DNA of 45,842 nt from an uncultured Verrucomicrobiota bacterium (GTDB taxonomy: Bacteria; Verrucomicrobiota; Verrucomicrobiia; Limisphaerales; UBA1319). A program made the position numbers and the translations under genes. The notes under the pieces were generated by a model. The model was given only the letters and a program-made list of their open reading frames with translations. It made no database searches and had not been told where the DNA came from. The stretch is from contig CAIMWS010000485.1 in assembly GCA_903845125.1 (NCBI GenBank), forward strand, positions 1 to 45,842, in the 5' to 3' direction. Positions 14,917 through 24,451 of the stretch are shown here, piece after piece; position 1 is the first letter of the stretch, and each line of letters opens with the position of its first letter.

Positions 14917-17841
14917 ATGTTGAAGCAACCCGGATGCCCTGGATCGGCCCTGTGCTCATCTATATTGACTGGCTGGATGCTCCTGCCCGGTTGGATGTTG
15001 GTTTCCTCCCTGGCCGCCCAGAACACGAACCTCGTCATTGGCCGGCCGCAAATCACGCTCTCCGGCCATCCCGCGCCCCCGCCCAGTTCGGCGGTGTGCG
15101 GGTTGGTATTGGTGGCTCAAAGCTCCGGCCCGCAGATTCTATTGAGCGAAAAACCGTCCACCGCCTGGATCAGTCTCCAGCCCGGCGAACACGTGGAAAT
15201 CGCGATTCCTTTATTCGGGTTGAATGGCGAAACCCACTTTTGCGCCACCGCCAGCGTTGAGGATCCGGGGGACTTGTCCGGCGAGCTTTCCCTGAACCAA
15301 AATTCGGTGCAGATCCCGGACTTTACCCCAGGCGCGATGAAAATCAGGCTCATGGCCGTTCCGCGGGCTGGCGAAAACATCCTTCGCCTGCGGGTTGCGG
15401 CCCGGCAAAGCTCCGGCGCGCTGCGTTGGGAAAAGGTGACTTTGCAGAGTGGCAGTGAAGAATCCAACATTTCCCTGTATCCCGGCAGCGGCAACCTGGA
15501 GGTTTGCCCGCCACCGGTATTGCCAGCCTATCGCCCGCCGATAGAACGGGCTTTGGTGGAATGGGATTGGCGCTGGCAGGACGGAATCGGCACGGAACGG
15601 ATTCCTGCAACCTACCAGGCTGCCATTGAACGCCTCGTCCAGCGCGGTGATTCGCTCCTGGCCGACTTGCGGAATTCCGGCGTGTCGGCGCCCAAAGCCA
15701 TGCGCGATTGGAGCACTTTGCGACAGCAATGGACTACGTTAAAGGCCTCGCCTGCGGCAGCGGACCAAACCTGGGGGAATCTCTGGCGGCAATTGCATCA
15801 GGCCCGCCGGGCGCTGGCCTTCGCCAATCCCCTGGCCCACACGGGTCCGGTTGCCTTCATCAAGCAGGTGCCGGGAATGTTCAGCCACCAATTGACCCAA
15901 TATTATGGTAGCTGTGCGCGGCCTGGAGGGGGCCTGTTTCTATTGGAAAATCCCGGGGAAACCATGGCCTCCCGGGAATTGGCCGGCCAAAACCTCCCGC
16001 TGGGCAGTTATCAGCATATCGACGTCTCCTGGGATGCGGATCACCTTTTGTTTTCTTATTGCCCGGCGGCCACCGTCCCCAAGGATCGGGAATCCTGCCT
16101 GGATCGATACTTTCACCTCTATGAAATAAATCGCGACGGGACCGGCTTGCGGCAGTTGACCCAGGGGCCTTTTGATGATTTTTCACCGCGCTATCTGCCG
16201 GACGATCGGCTGGTTTTTGTCTCCACACGCCGGGGCGGTTTCCATCGCTGTGGCCGCGGCCCCTGCCCTATTTACACCTTGACCTTGGCGGAATCCGACG
16301 GCTCCCAAGTGCGCACCATTTCCCACCACGAGACCCATGAGTGGGATCCCGCCGTGCTGGCTGATGGTCGCATCGTTTATACCCGCTGGGATTACGTGGA
16401 CCGCCACGCTGTTTATTACGAGCAACTCTGGGCCGTGCGGCCCGATGGCTCCGGGGTGCGAATTTTTTACGGCAATAACACCTTCAATCCGGTGGGCGTT
16501 TGGGAGGCCCAGTCGGTGCCTGGCTCCCACCGGATCATGGCCACCGCCGGGGCCCACCATGCCATGACGGCCGGCTCCATCATCCTGCTCGATCCCTTCC
16601 GCGGCGTTGACGGCTCCGAGCCGGTTCAGCGGCTGACACCGGACGCTTTATTCCCGGAAAGCGAGGCGCCGGTGGCTTCCAAACCCGCTGGCAATTGGTC
16701 CGCCACCGCAGGCATCGAACGCCCGCCCGCCGTGCCGACGGAAGCGCAGCGCTGGCCAGGGCACAGCTACCGCTCCGCCTGGCCGCTCTCGGATAAATAT
16801 TTCCTCGCGGCCTACAGTTACGACGCCCTGATTGGGGAACCTACCTGGAACCCCGCGAACATGTTTGGCCTGTATCTCGTGGATGCTTTTGGCAACAAGG
16901 AGCTGCTTTACCGTGACCTGAACATCGCCTCGCTCTGGCCGGTGCCAGTCCGCCCACGCCCCCGGCCAGCCCGAACCACCACTCTCGCCGAAAGCGAACC
17001 CGCCGGGGAGGGCACTTTTTTCGTGCAGAATATTTACACGAGTTGGCCCGCGCTGCACGGGGAGGCAATCCGCGCTTTGCGCATCGTCCAGGTGCTGCCC
17101 AAATCCACCCCCCATGCCAATACCCCAACGGTGGGCCTGGCCAATGCCTCACCCGGCAAACAGGTGTTGGGGACGGTGCCTGTGGAAACGGACGGCTCGG
17201 CCTATTTCCGGGCTCCGGCCGGCATTCCTTTGGCTTTTCAAGCACTGGATGAGCAAGGCCGCGCGGTGCAAATGATGCGCAGCGTCACTTACCTGCAACC
17301 GGGCGAGCACGCCGCCTGCATCGGCTGCCACGAATCGCGGCTTTCGGCCCCCCCGCCGGGATCTACTGCCCTGGCCATCCGCCGTTCGCCATCCGTCATC
17401 AAACCGGGGCCCGAGGGATCGCGCCCATTGAGCTACCCGTTACTGGTCCAACCGGTTCTGGATCGCCAGTGCGTCCCATGTCACAAGGCCGGCAAACGCG
17501 AAGGGAAAGTGGAGTTGACCGGCCAGGCTCAAGGCCGTTACACCGTTTCATATAATGCCCTTGCCCCCAAAGTCTCTTACTCGGATTGGGCAGGCAAAGC
17601 GGGTGATTTCCGCCAAGTCAACCGCGAACCAATGACCCCACCGGGATTTTTCGGCGCCCGGGGCACCCCATGGATGAATGAAGTCCTGGCGGGCCGCCAT
17701 TTTGTTCATTTATCTTCCGAGGAGTCGGAGCGGTTGATTACCTGGATGGACGCCAACGCGCTCTTTTATGGCACTTTTGACCAGGACGGCCAAGCCAAGC
17801 AACAGATGGGCATGAAAATCGCCGGCCCGGCCGTCCAGTAA
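14917..17841 (+). CDS. HzsA-related PD40/beta-propeller protein with two c-type haem motifs
   Basis: This 974-aa exported protein has a signal peptide (ILTGWMLLPGWMLVSSLAAQ). Its central part (about residues 310-600) has propeller-like repeats: FSPRYLPDDRLVFVSTRRGG, EWDPAVLADGRIVYTRWDY, IMATAGAHHAMTAGSIILLDP. This is the pattern of the hydrazine synthase alpha subunit and its many relatives outside anammox bacteria. CxxCH haem-binding motifs occur at 801-805 (CIGCH) and 852-856 (CVPCH), and a conserved WMNEVLAGRHFVHLS segment follows. No HzsB/C or hydrazine dehydrogenase genes are nearby, so a hydrazine role is not supported. Probably a periplasmic dihaem redox protein of unknown substrate. 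Its 3' end shares a hairpin with the convergent superoxide dismutase gene. Confidence 0.85.
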   Translation: MLKQPGCPGSALCSSILTGWMLLPGWMLVSSLAAQNTNLVIGRPQITLSGHPAPPPSSAVCGLVLVAQSSGPQILLSEKPSTAWISLQPGEHVEIAIPLFGLNGETHFCATASVEDPGDLSGELSLNQNSVQIPDFTPGAMKIRLMAVPRAGENILRLRVAARQSSGALRWEKVTLQSGSEESNISLYPGSGNLEVCPPPVLPAYRPPIERALVEWDWRWQDGIGTERIPATYQAAIERLVQRGDSLLADLRNSGVSAPKAMRDWSTLRQQWTTLKASPAAADQTWGNLWRQLHQARRALAFANPLAHTGPVAFIKQVPGMFSHQLTQYYGSCARPGGGLFLLENPGETMASRELAGQNLPLGSYQHIDVSWDADHLLFSYCPAATVPKDRESCLDRYFHLYEINRDGTGLRQLTQGPFDDFSPRYLPDDRLVFVSTRRGGFHRCGRGPCPIYTLTLAESDGSQVRTISHHETHEWDPAVLADGRIVYTRWDYVDRHAVYYEQLWAVRPDGSGVRIFYGNNTFNPVGVWEAQSVPGSHRIMATAGAHHAMTAGSIILLDPFRGVDGSEPVQRLTPDALFPESEAPVASKPAGNWSATAGIERPPAVPTEAQRWPGHSYRSAWPLSDKYFLAAYSYDALIGEPTWNPANMFGLYLVDAFGNKELLYRDLNIASLWPVPVRPRPRPARTTTLAESEPAGEGTFFVQNIYTSWPALHGEAIRALRIVQVLPKSTPHANTPTVGLANASPGKQVLGTVPVETDGSAYFRAPAGIPLAFQALDEQGRAVQMMRSVTYLQPGEHAACIGCHESRLSAPPPGSTALAIRRSPSVIKPGPEGSRPLSYPLLVQPVLDRQCVPCHKAGKREGKVELTGQAQGRYTVSYNALAPKVSYSDWAGKAGDFRQVNREPMTPPGFFGARGTPWMNEVLAGRHFVHLSSEESERLITWMDANALFYGTFDQDGQAKQQMGMKIAGPAVQ

Positions 17842-17845
17842 TTAA

Positions 17846-17871
17846 AAAATCACCGGTTGCCCGGTGATTTT
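17846..17871. terminator. bidirectional hairpin terminator between convergent genes
   Basis: An 11-bp perfect stem (AAAATCACCGG, 17846-17856, with CCGGTGATTTT, 17861-17871) and a four-base loop begin 5 bases after the HzsA-like stop. The A-rich arm and T-rich arm let it work in both directions for this gene and the opposing superoxide dismutase gene, whose stop is at 17906. Confidence 0.75.
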
Positions 17872-17905
17872 CAAATGATTGGTTACAGGATTGGCCGAGG
17901 TCGGC

Positions 17906-18538
17906 TTACTTGCCGCCGCAGGGCGCTTCCAGGAAAGCGTTTACCGCCGCCCAATCGATGCGATTGAAGAATTCATCAATGTAGGCGCCACGACCGGTGA
18001 AAAAGTCCGCGTAATAGGCGTGTTCGTAAGTGTCCAAGGCAAGGATGGGTTTGGATCCCCAGACCAGGAATGTGTTTTGCGAATCGCCCAAATGATTGAA
18101 CAACAGCCCGGACCGTGAATCATAGCAGGTCCAAGCCCAACCGCGGGCGGCAATGCCGGTGGCCTTGAGATCCTTCTTGTAGGCCTCAAAGCTCCCGAAG
18201 CTCTTGTCGATCAATTCCGCCACCTTGCCCGTGGGCGCCCCGCCCGCCCCGCCCAATACCTGAAAATAAATCTCATGGTTGATCACTCCACCCAAGGCGA
18301 AGGAAAAGTCCACTTTCAGGGAACGCAGGCTGCTGAAAATCTGGTTCGCCTGGGCTGGGTTCGCCGGGTCCAGGGTCTTCTGCAATTCCTCCAATTCCTT
18401 GAGGATGGCATTGGTTTTGTTGACGTAACCCGTGTAAAGCTTCAGATGTTCTTCGTGCGTCTTATCCGATATTTTCCCGGTTTTGCCTTTGACTTTGGCC
18501 AGTAACGCTTCCTGCTTGTTTTCGTATTGATATGCCAT
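17906..18538 (-). CDS. sod: Fe/Mn-family superoxide dismutase
   Basis: This 210-aa enzyme dismutates superoxide to oxygen and hydrogen peroxide. The metal ligands are recognisable: His31 (ISDKTHEEH), His88 (NHEIYF), Asp169 and His173 (DTYEHAYY). GWAWTCYD and YYADFFTGRGAYIDEFFNRIDW are family signatures. I chose ATG 18538 (MAYQYENKQEALLAK); the frame extends to 18583, but the extra 15 residues are Lys/Arg-rich and atypical. There is no signal peptide, so it is cytoplasmic. Sequence alone does not decide iron from manganese. Confidence 0.95.
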   Translation of the reverse strand: MAYQYENKQEALLAKVKGKTGKISDKTHEEHLKLYTGYVNKTNAILKELEELQKTLDPANPAQANQIFSSLRSLKVDFSFALGGVINHEIYFQVLGGAGGAPTGKVAELIDKSFGSFEAYKKDLKATGIAARGWAWTCYDSRSGLLFNHLGDSQNTFLVWGSKPILALDTYEHAYYADFFTGRGAYIDEFFNRIDWAAVNAFLEAPCGGK

Positions 18539-18636
18539 GGTTCTTACCCGTTTCTCGGTATGTTCCGTTTTCGGTTTTCTCATTCAGCGGCGGTTTTCAA
18601 AGAGCCTCCTCTCTGATTTTCCGCCATCCACAAATT

Positions 18637-18655
18637 GGCGGATTTCTGATCCGCC
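18637..18655 (-). terminator. weak hairpin downstream of the unknown protein gene
   Basis: GGCGGAT (18637-18643) pairs with ATCCGCC (18649-18655) around a five-base loop, about 50 bases beyond the stop at 18707 on the minus strand. A related CCGCCA element nearby (about 18620) permits an alternative pairing. No long U-tract follows, so termination is only possible. Confidence 0.35.
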
Positions 18656-18706
18656 AGCCAGCGGCGCTTTGGCCCCGGCCGCTATTTTATCACGACCTAC
18701 TATATA

Positions 18707-19402
18707 TTAATTTCCCGAATGCGCAAGTTGAGGGGGGCTTGGCCCTTCCAATTGGCCTTGCTTGAACTCTGCTGGCACGCTGGCGGGCAGCAGTTTGGCA
18801 TCGATCAATTTCAAAAGGTGGTCTTTGCACTCCTGGGTGGCTTGCAGAAGGGATTGCCTTTGCGCAAAAGAAGCGTCATCGCCCCCGGCCAGGATGGCAA
18901 ATATGGATAAGTGAAAAAAGACGGATGCCAGGTTGATGCCCTGCCCCACCAGGCAGGTGGAGGAAAGCCCGGTGGTTTGGCAGAACCGCTCATAGACTTC
19001 GGGGCTTACCCGGCGGGCGGAATAGGTTTCCAAAGCCTGTTCCAAAACCCCCGCCTTGGATTCCGGGGGGATTTCCGTATCACGACCGTTTTGAATGGCC
19101 CGGAGGCCTTTGGCTGGCAGGGCTCCCCGGGCCTCCCTAACGACACACTCCCGCAGTTGTCGGGCTTGCACCGGGCTAAAAGGACATCCCAGGCTGCGCC
19201 AGCGCGAATGCAGCAGGAAATGGGCAAAGGCCACAATTTCCTCAAAGGTCTCCGCCTGGCGGTCCTCACCTGGCGGGGAGGCAATCGCGACCAATACCTG
19301 GGTCCATTTCGCTGCGAGCCGCGCCAATTCGCGCGCCACCATGACGGCATCCCTGCCCGGCTCTTGGCCCGGCATCCCGGTCTCACCCCCTGGCTCCGAC
19401 AT
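18707..19402 (-). CDS. hypothetical protein translationally coupled to the GH2 glycosidase
   Basis: This 231-aa protein belongs to no family I recognise. It is largely helical in character, with a motif-like block LGCPFSPVQARQLRECVVREAR, a central STCLVGQGINLASVFFHLSIFAILAGG hydrophobic stretch (about residues 150-175), and a QECKDHLLKLIDAKLLPASVP tail. There is no signal peptide. Its ATG overlaps the stop of the glycoside hydrolase gene by one base (TAATG at 19402), so it is probably translated by re-initiation and linked to that gene. The overlap is the best evidence that it is real. Confidence 0.7.
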   Translation of the reverse strand: MSEPGGETGMPGQEPGRDAVMVARELARLAAKWTQVLVAIASPPGEDRQAETFEEIVAFAHFLLHSRWRSLGCPFSPVQARQLRECVVREARGALPAKGLRAIQNGRDTEIPPESKAGVLEQALETYSARRVSPEVYERFCQTTGLSSTCLVGQGINLASVFFHLSIFAILAGGDDASFAQRQSLLQATQECKDHLLKLIDAKLLPASVPAEFKQGQLEGPSPPQLAHSGN

Positions 19403-22215
19403 TACTTGAGGTGGAAAATAAGCGTGGGATCCAGCGGATAACGGCCGAATTGCTCGCCATAGATGGCCAGGCCGCCCGGCAACGCCTGGTTGACTTCCAG
19501 GCGGATGACCAATTCGCCGGCGGTGGCAGCCTCTTTCAAGGCCGCCTGGGGAATCACCGCGTTCAGCAAGTACCCATAGGAGCCAGCCTCATTGAGTTTG
19601 CGGTTGTGCGGCTGCGCCGCCCAGGAGAGGATTCCTTGGTGGTCGGCGGGATCATCCGGCAATTCATAAATACCGGCGGATTGCCCCGCCACCCGCACCT
19701 GGACGGAACTGGGGAAACGCACGTTGTCGGTCATGGGATAGGAGTTGGGGTTCAGGCTCGGATCATGCGTGCCTTTGCCCTGCATGAAATCACCCTCCAC
19801 CTTGGCACTCCCTTTCTGGTCCTTGCCAAAGAGCTGCTTCGCTGAGGCCTCCAGGCGCAACACCGCCTGGCCCACCTGGTCCGGCTTCAAACCTTCCGGC
19901 CACCGAACCCGGTATTCGAAAAACCCATGGCCGGCACCGTTTACCTTCAACCCGTTCAAAACATTCCATTGTTTCAGCGACCAATTCTGCTGCGTGAACG
20001 AACTGGGGGCAAAACGCACCACGCGCACCCGTTGATCATCCAGTTCCAGCACTTCATCCCGCGGGGCAGCCCCGTCGCGGACGGCAAAGCAGGTGAAATT
20101 GCGATGAAGCACCGTCCCGGCGCCATCTTCCAAAGTGATCGTCAAAAGACACAGCCCGCTTTGGGCCGGCATTTCCACTGAGAGCGGCTCCAAAGCCTGC
20201 GACAGCCACGGGCGGAAGGCCACTGTCCGGCTGCTTTGCGGCCGGTAAAGGCGGCGGCCCAGGCTATCCCATCCCGACAAGCGAGTGCGCAAAACAAGGT
20301 TCTGGCATGGGGCGCTCGCGGTGAGGAACGAGGCCCAAAGCGGAACCGTAACCTGCTCGCCGGGTTTCACCGTCCGGCAGAGGTCGCTGCCGGTGGAAAT
20401 GTAGAATGGCCCATGCCAATCGTTCAAGGTCATGCCGGGCACCAAATCCCCCAGGCCGGTATGCTTCTCCGAACGGTCGAAGCGATAATAGCCATTCCAT
20501 TCGTTGATGACGTCGTGATGCTCCGTGTAAAGCCATCCGCAAATCTTGGGATGCCGCCGGAACTCGTTCATCATGATATGGTAATCCCAAGTCCAATCCA
20601 CATCCCCGGTGCTGCCGTCGTAGCCCCATACGTTTCCGCATTCGCTGTTCAAAAGCGGCGCGTGCTCCTGCTGCCGGCCGCCGATGTAGTTCCATTTGGA
20701 ACCTTTGAAGGTGTCCCGGCAGACTTGGTCCAGTGATTCAAGCCACGCATAACCCGGCAGGTAGGCATGCCAGCTATTGATGTCCGTGATGACATGATCG
20801 TTAAGGCACGCGGAATTATCCTCCACCAACCGGCTGCCATCCAGTTCCCGTGCCAGGCGATACATGGAGGCCACCCATTCCTGGGTCTCAGGCAAATATC
20901 CTTTGTCTTTGGTGCTCAACCCCCAGGTCTCATTGAATATCACCCAGGAAAAGATGGCAGGATGGTTGTAATCCCGCCGGATCATGCCCCGCAAAGCATA
21001 TTCGGCTTCCCGGCGCATCTCGTCATCCGGAGGTCCCCAGGAATTGGGCACATCCGCCATGATCAGCATGCCCAGGCGATCCGCCCAATAAAGCTTTCTG
21101 GGCGCCTCAATTTTGACATGGATCCGCATCGCATTCAGGCCGATGCGGCGCGAACGCAGAATCTCATCCCGCATGAATTCATCGCTCGGGAAGGTGTAGA
21201 AACCTTCCGGATGATAAGCCTGATCCAGGGTTATCTGCAGGTAAACGGGCTGATTGTTTAGCGCAATGTATGGGTGTTCCGAACCCGGCAGCAAGGCCAC
21301 ACTGATTTTCCGCATGCCAAAATATGATTGCACTGCATCCTGGATGCCGCCGCCGCCCGTCAAGGCCACTTGGATTTCGTATAAAAACGGATCGTTCAAA
21401 GTCCAGAGCCGCGCTTCCGGCAGGTTGATGTCAAACTGGATCTCCGTCTGCCCCTTGGGAAACGCCTGTTTCTTCGTCTCTTTTTGAACATTCTTGAATT
21501 GAACCTCCATTTGCAGTTCCGCGGGCGCAGGTTCATTCAAGGTGGCCTTGACCGTCACTTTTTGGCGATCGATATCGGGGGTGAAATGCACTGTTTGCAG
21601 ATAGGTTTGGGAGCGGGCCTCGAGGTAAATCGTTTGCCATATCCCCTTGGCGGCTCCATATCCTTGCTTGCCTATCAGCTGGAATGGATGCGGCGTGTCA
21701 TCCACCCGCAGCACCAGGCGTTGTTCGGCATCGAAACGGGCGTATTTCGTGATTTCAAATTCAAAGGGGGTGTATCCTCCCCGATGCTGGCCCAACCGCT
21801 CGCCGTCCAGCCAGCCGGTGGTAAGCCAGTCGCAGGCCCCCACCACCAGGAAAATCCGTTTCCCCTGCCAATTCGCGGGCAGGCGGACCGGCCGCGCATA
21901 CCAGCCGATGTCGGCCTGGTTTTCCACGCCGGATAATTTGGATCCCCAGGGAAAGGGAACCGTGATTTTTTCGCTGAAACGCAAATCCCGAGTCACCCAT
22001 TGCTCTTTTTCCCCCACATTTTGGGGGTCAAACCAGAATGACCATGGCCCGTTCAGGTTCAGCCATTCGGCCCGCTCAAAATCCGGGCGGGGATGCTCCG
22101 GCAAAGGAATGGCAGCCGCGGCATAAGCCATTGAGCCTTGAGCCAGCCAGGCCGCCACCCATAAAACACTCCCGTTGATCCAAGACCATGAGCGCGTAGG
22201 ATTTTTTCTGTTCAT
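19402..22215 (-). CDS. exported glycoside hydrolase family 2 enzyme
   Basis: This 937-aa beta-glycosidase has an N-terminal signal peptide (VLWVAAWLAQGSMAYAA). The GH2 layout follows: a sugar-binding jelly-roll domain (about 40-215, ending in VLRVDDTPHP), an immunoglobulin-like domain (about 215-320), and a TIM barrel (about 320-620). The acid/base is Glu429 in WVIFNETWG and the nucleophile is Glu525 in LLNSECGNVWG; the 96-residue spacing fits clan A. A roughly 300-residue C-terminal extension carries further beta domains. Beta-galactosidase, beta-glucuronidase or beta-mannosidase activity cannot be separated by eye. It probably degrades plant or algal polysaccharide outside the cytoplasm. 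The downstream unknown gene is coupled to it. Confidence 0.92.
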   Translation of the reverse strand: MNRKNPTRSWSWINGSVLWVAAWLAQGSMAYAAAAIPLPEHPRPDFERAEWLNLNGPWSFWFDPQNVGEKEQWVTRDLRFSEKITVPFPWGSKLSGVENQADIGWYARPVRLPANWQGKRIFLVVGACDWLTTGWLDGERLGQHRGGYTPFEFEITKYARFDAEQRLVLRVDDTPHPFQLIGKQGYGAAKGIWQTIYLEARSQTYLQTVHFTPDIDRQKVTVKATLNEPAPAELQMEVQFKNVQKETKKQAFPKGQTEIQFDINLPEARLWTLNDPFLYEIQVALTGGGGIQDAVQSYFGMRKISVALLPGSEHPYIALNNQPVYLQITLDQAYHPEGFYTFPSDEFMRDEILRSRRIGLNAMRIHVKIEAPRKLYWADRLGMLIMADVPNSWGPPDDEMRREAEYALRGMIRRDYNHPAIFSWVIFNETWGLSTKDKGYLPETQEWVASMYRLARELDGSRLVEDNSACLNDHVITDINSWHAYLPGYAWLESLDQVCRDTFKGSKWNYIGGRQQEHAPLLNSECGNVWGYDGSTGDVDWTWDYHIMMNEFRRHPKICGWLYTEHHDVINEWNGYYRFDRSEKHTGLGDLVPGMTLNDWHGPFYISTGSDLCRTVKPGEQVTVPLWASFLTASAPCQNLVLRTRLSGWDSLGRRLYRPQSSRTVAFRPWLSQALEPLSVEMPAQSGLCLLTITLEDGAGTVLHRNFTCFAVRDGAAPRDEVLELDDQRVRVVRFAPSSFTQQNWSLKQWNVLNGLKVNGAGHGFFEYRVRWPEGLKPDQVGQAVLRLEASAKQLFGKDQKGSAKVEGDFMQGKGTHDPSLNPNSYPMTDNVRFPSSVQVRVAGQSAGIYELPDDPADHQGILSWAAQPHNRKLNEAGSYGYLLNAVIPQAALKEAATAGELVIRLEVNQALPGGLAIYGEQFGRYPLDPTLIFHLK

Positions 22216-22470
22216 ATTACCTGATTCAAAACTGGATTCTATTAAGCGCAGCTATTCTTCCGATTGCCCCGCGGCTTGTCCAGCGGCAAAAAGCCGGTCA
22301 ACCACCAACGCGCCATTCCTGGCTGCGCGGGCCGGTTTGAGATCAGCCCAGTGCGTTTAATTCTTATCAAGAGACTTCTGGGTTGCCGCCGTCATCGGCG
22401 GGGATTCCCGCGCTGCGCCGGGCCCGAAATTGCCCTTTGACGTTTTTACACCGCTACTTAATATCTCCGC

Positions 22471-22758
22471 ATGGCTGCGGATGAAATCGATATCAATTAT
22501 GTTGCAAACCTGGCGCGCCTCCAATTGACGCCCGCCGAGGCAGAGAAACTAAAGCCCCAATTGGGCCAGATTTTGCATTATTTCCACAAACTGGACCAAT
22601 TGGACGTCAGCCGTATTGAACCCACCGCCCACGCCATGCCCCGGGTGAATGTGATGCGGCCGGACCAGGTGACAGCCTCCCTTTCCCAACCGGATGCCTT
22701 GCGCAATGCCCCAGCCCAGATCAATGGTTTGTTCATGGTCCCCAAAATCGTTGAGTAA
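22471..22758 (+). CDS. gatC: Asp-tRNA(Asn)/Glu-tRNA(Gln) amidotransferase subunit C
   Basis: This 95-aa protein is a typical Gat[23 protein letters not shown] at the N-terminus, a [25 protein letters not shown] middle, and a [18 protein letters not shown] tail. GatC stabilises the GatA-GatB amidotransferase that converts mischarged Glu-tRNA(Gln) or Asp-tRNA(Asn) to the correct amide form. It is followed 11 bases later by gatA. The length is normal. Confidence 0.97.
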   Translation: MAADEIDINYVANLARLQLTPAEAEKLKPQLGQILHYFHKLDQLDVSRIEPTAHAMPRVNVMRPDQVTASLSQPDALRNAPAQINGLFMVPKIVE

Positions 22759-22769
22759 TCCTTAGCCCC

Positions 22770-24251
22770 ATGTTAAACCAACTTACCATCTCCGAGCTGT
22801 CCCACCGCCTCGCCAAACGGGAAGTTTCCTCGCGTGAAGCCACCCAGGCTTGCCTGGACCACATCCAGCGGATCGATACCCAGCTGCATGCTTTTCTCTC
22901 CTTCATGGCCGAGGATGCCCTGGCTCAAGCCGATGCTGCCGACCGGGAATTCGCTTCCGCTGCTGCTCCCCGCCCGCTCCTCGGTATCCCGGTGGCCATC
23001 AAGGATGTCATCGCCGTCCGCAACCAACCGCTCAACTGCGGTTCCAAAATCCTCGGCAACTTCATCTCGCCTTACGATGCCACGGTGATCCGCAAGCTGA
23101 AAGAGGCTGGCGCCGTCGTTTTCGGGCGGTTGAATATGGATGAGTTTGCCATGGGCAGTTCGACCGAGAATTCCGCCTTCGGCCCTACCCGCAACCCTTG
23201 GGATTTATCCCGCGTGCCGGGGGGATCTTCCGGCGGCACCGCCGCCGCAGTGGCCGCCGATGAATGCATCGCCGCGCTCGGTTCCGATACCGGCGGCTCA
23301 GTCCGCCAGCCGGCCTCGTTTTGCGGATGTGTCGGGCTCAAGCCCACTTATGGACGCGTTTCCCGTTTTGGGCTGGTTGCCTACGCCTCGTCACTCGACC
23401 AGATTGGTCCCATGACCAAATCCGTGGCAGATTCCGCCCGGATGCTGCACGCCATCAGTGGGTGGGATGAGCACGATTCAACCAGTGTGCCTGAGGCGGT
23501 TCCAGATTATAACCAATTGCTGGAGGGCGGCATCAAGGGCCTCAAACTCGGGCTGCCCAAAGAATACCTCGTGGGCGGCTTGGATCCCGAGGTAAGCCAG
23601 GCAACCATGGCAGCGGTCAAGCAATTGCAGCAGTTGGGCGCGGAAATCGTGGAGATCTCCCTGCCTCATACTGACTATGCAGTCGCCACCTATTATATCA
23701 TTGCCACCGCTGAAGCCAGCGCCAACCTGGCCCGATTCGATGGCGTGCGCTACTGCTCCCGCGTGCCGGGCGCCGACCCGATCGAAATGTATGGTAAAAC
23801 CAGGGGGGCCGGTTTTGGCCCGGAGGTCAAGCGCCGGATCATCCTGGGCACCTACGTGTTGAGCAGCGGCTATTATGACGCCTATTACTTGCGGGCGCAA
23901 AAAGTCCGCACCCTTATCCGCCAGGATTTTCTCCAGGCTTTTGAAAAGGTGGATGCCCTGATCACCCCTACTGCCCCCACCGCCGCCTTCAAAGCTGGCG
24001 AAAAAATCGATGATCCGCTCCAGATGTATCTATGCGATATTTTCACCCTTTCCTGCAATCTCGCCGGAATTTGTGGTTTGAGCCTGCCGTGCGGCTTCAC
24101 TTCCAATCCCAAACTGCCCATCGGCATCCAGTTACTCGGCCGGCATTTCGGGGAGGCTACCCTTTTGAAAATCGCCCACGCTTACGAACAATCCACCCCC
24201 TGGCATCGCGAGAAACCACCCCTCGCCACCCCCCCTGCCGCTCAGCCTTGA
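22770..24251 (+). CDS. gatA: Asp-tRNA(Asn)/Glu-tRNA(Gln) amidotransferase subunit A
   Basis: This 493-aa amidase-signature enzyme is the glutaminase subunit of GatCAB and releases ammonia for tRNA amidation. The Ser-cisSer-Lys triad is visible as Lys78 (GIPVAIKDV), the Ser pair 153/154 (PGGSSGG), and Ser177 ([12 protein letters not shown]). The C-terminal [25 protein letters not shown] is standard. It follows gatC directly. gatB is not downstream; the next gene is on the opposite strand 200 bases away, so gatB must be encoded elsewhere. Confidence 0.98.
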   Translation: MLNQLTISELSHRLAKREVSSREATQACLDHIQRIDTQLHAFLSFMAEDALAQADAADREFASAAAPRPLLGIPVAIKDVIAVRNQPLNCGSKILGNFISPYDATVIRKLKEAGAVVFGRLNMDEFAMGSSTENSAFGPTRNPWDLSRVPGGSSGGTAAAVAADECIAALGSDTGGSVRQPASFCGCVGLKPTYGRVSRFGLVAYASSLDQIGPMTKSVADSARMLHAISGWDEHDSTSVPEAVPDYNQLLEGGIKGLKLGLPKEYLVGGLDPEVSQATMAAVKQLQQLGAEIVEISLPHTDYAVATYYIIATAEASANLARFDGVRYCSRVPGADPIEMYGKTRGAGFGPEVKRRIILGTYVLSSGYYDAYYLRAQKVRTLIRQDFLQAFEKVDALITPTAPTAAFKAGEKIDDPLQMYLCDIFTLSCNLAGICGLSLPCGFTSNPKLPIGIQLLGRHFGEATLLKIAHAYEQSTPWHREKPPLATPPAAQP

Positions 24252-24451
24252 ATACATCGGCGGATTATTCCCGGCCACCATCCCAAGTCAGCCCAACCGG
24301 TCCTGATGCCCTCCGGTTTGTTTTAGGGAGGCGGCGGATAGGCTTACAACAGTCTGGCACCCGGTTGGGCCATGGCCATGCCCTGGGATTACGTTGACCT
24401 GCGGCGCAATTCCATCCCAACTGGAGCAACCAGACTGGGTGGCAGCTATGG

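Noticed and set aside
14917..17841. Calling the HzsA-like gene a hydrazine synthase subunit and the organism an anammox bacterium
   Set aside because: No HzsB/C, HDH or other anammox genes are present; HzsA-related proteins are widespread in PVC bacteria.
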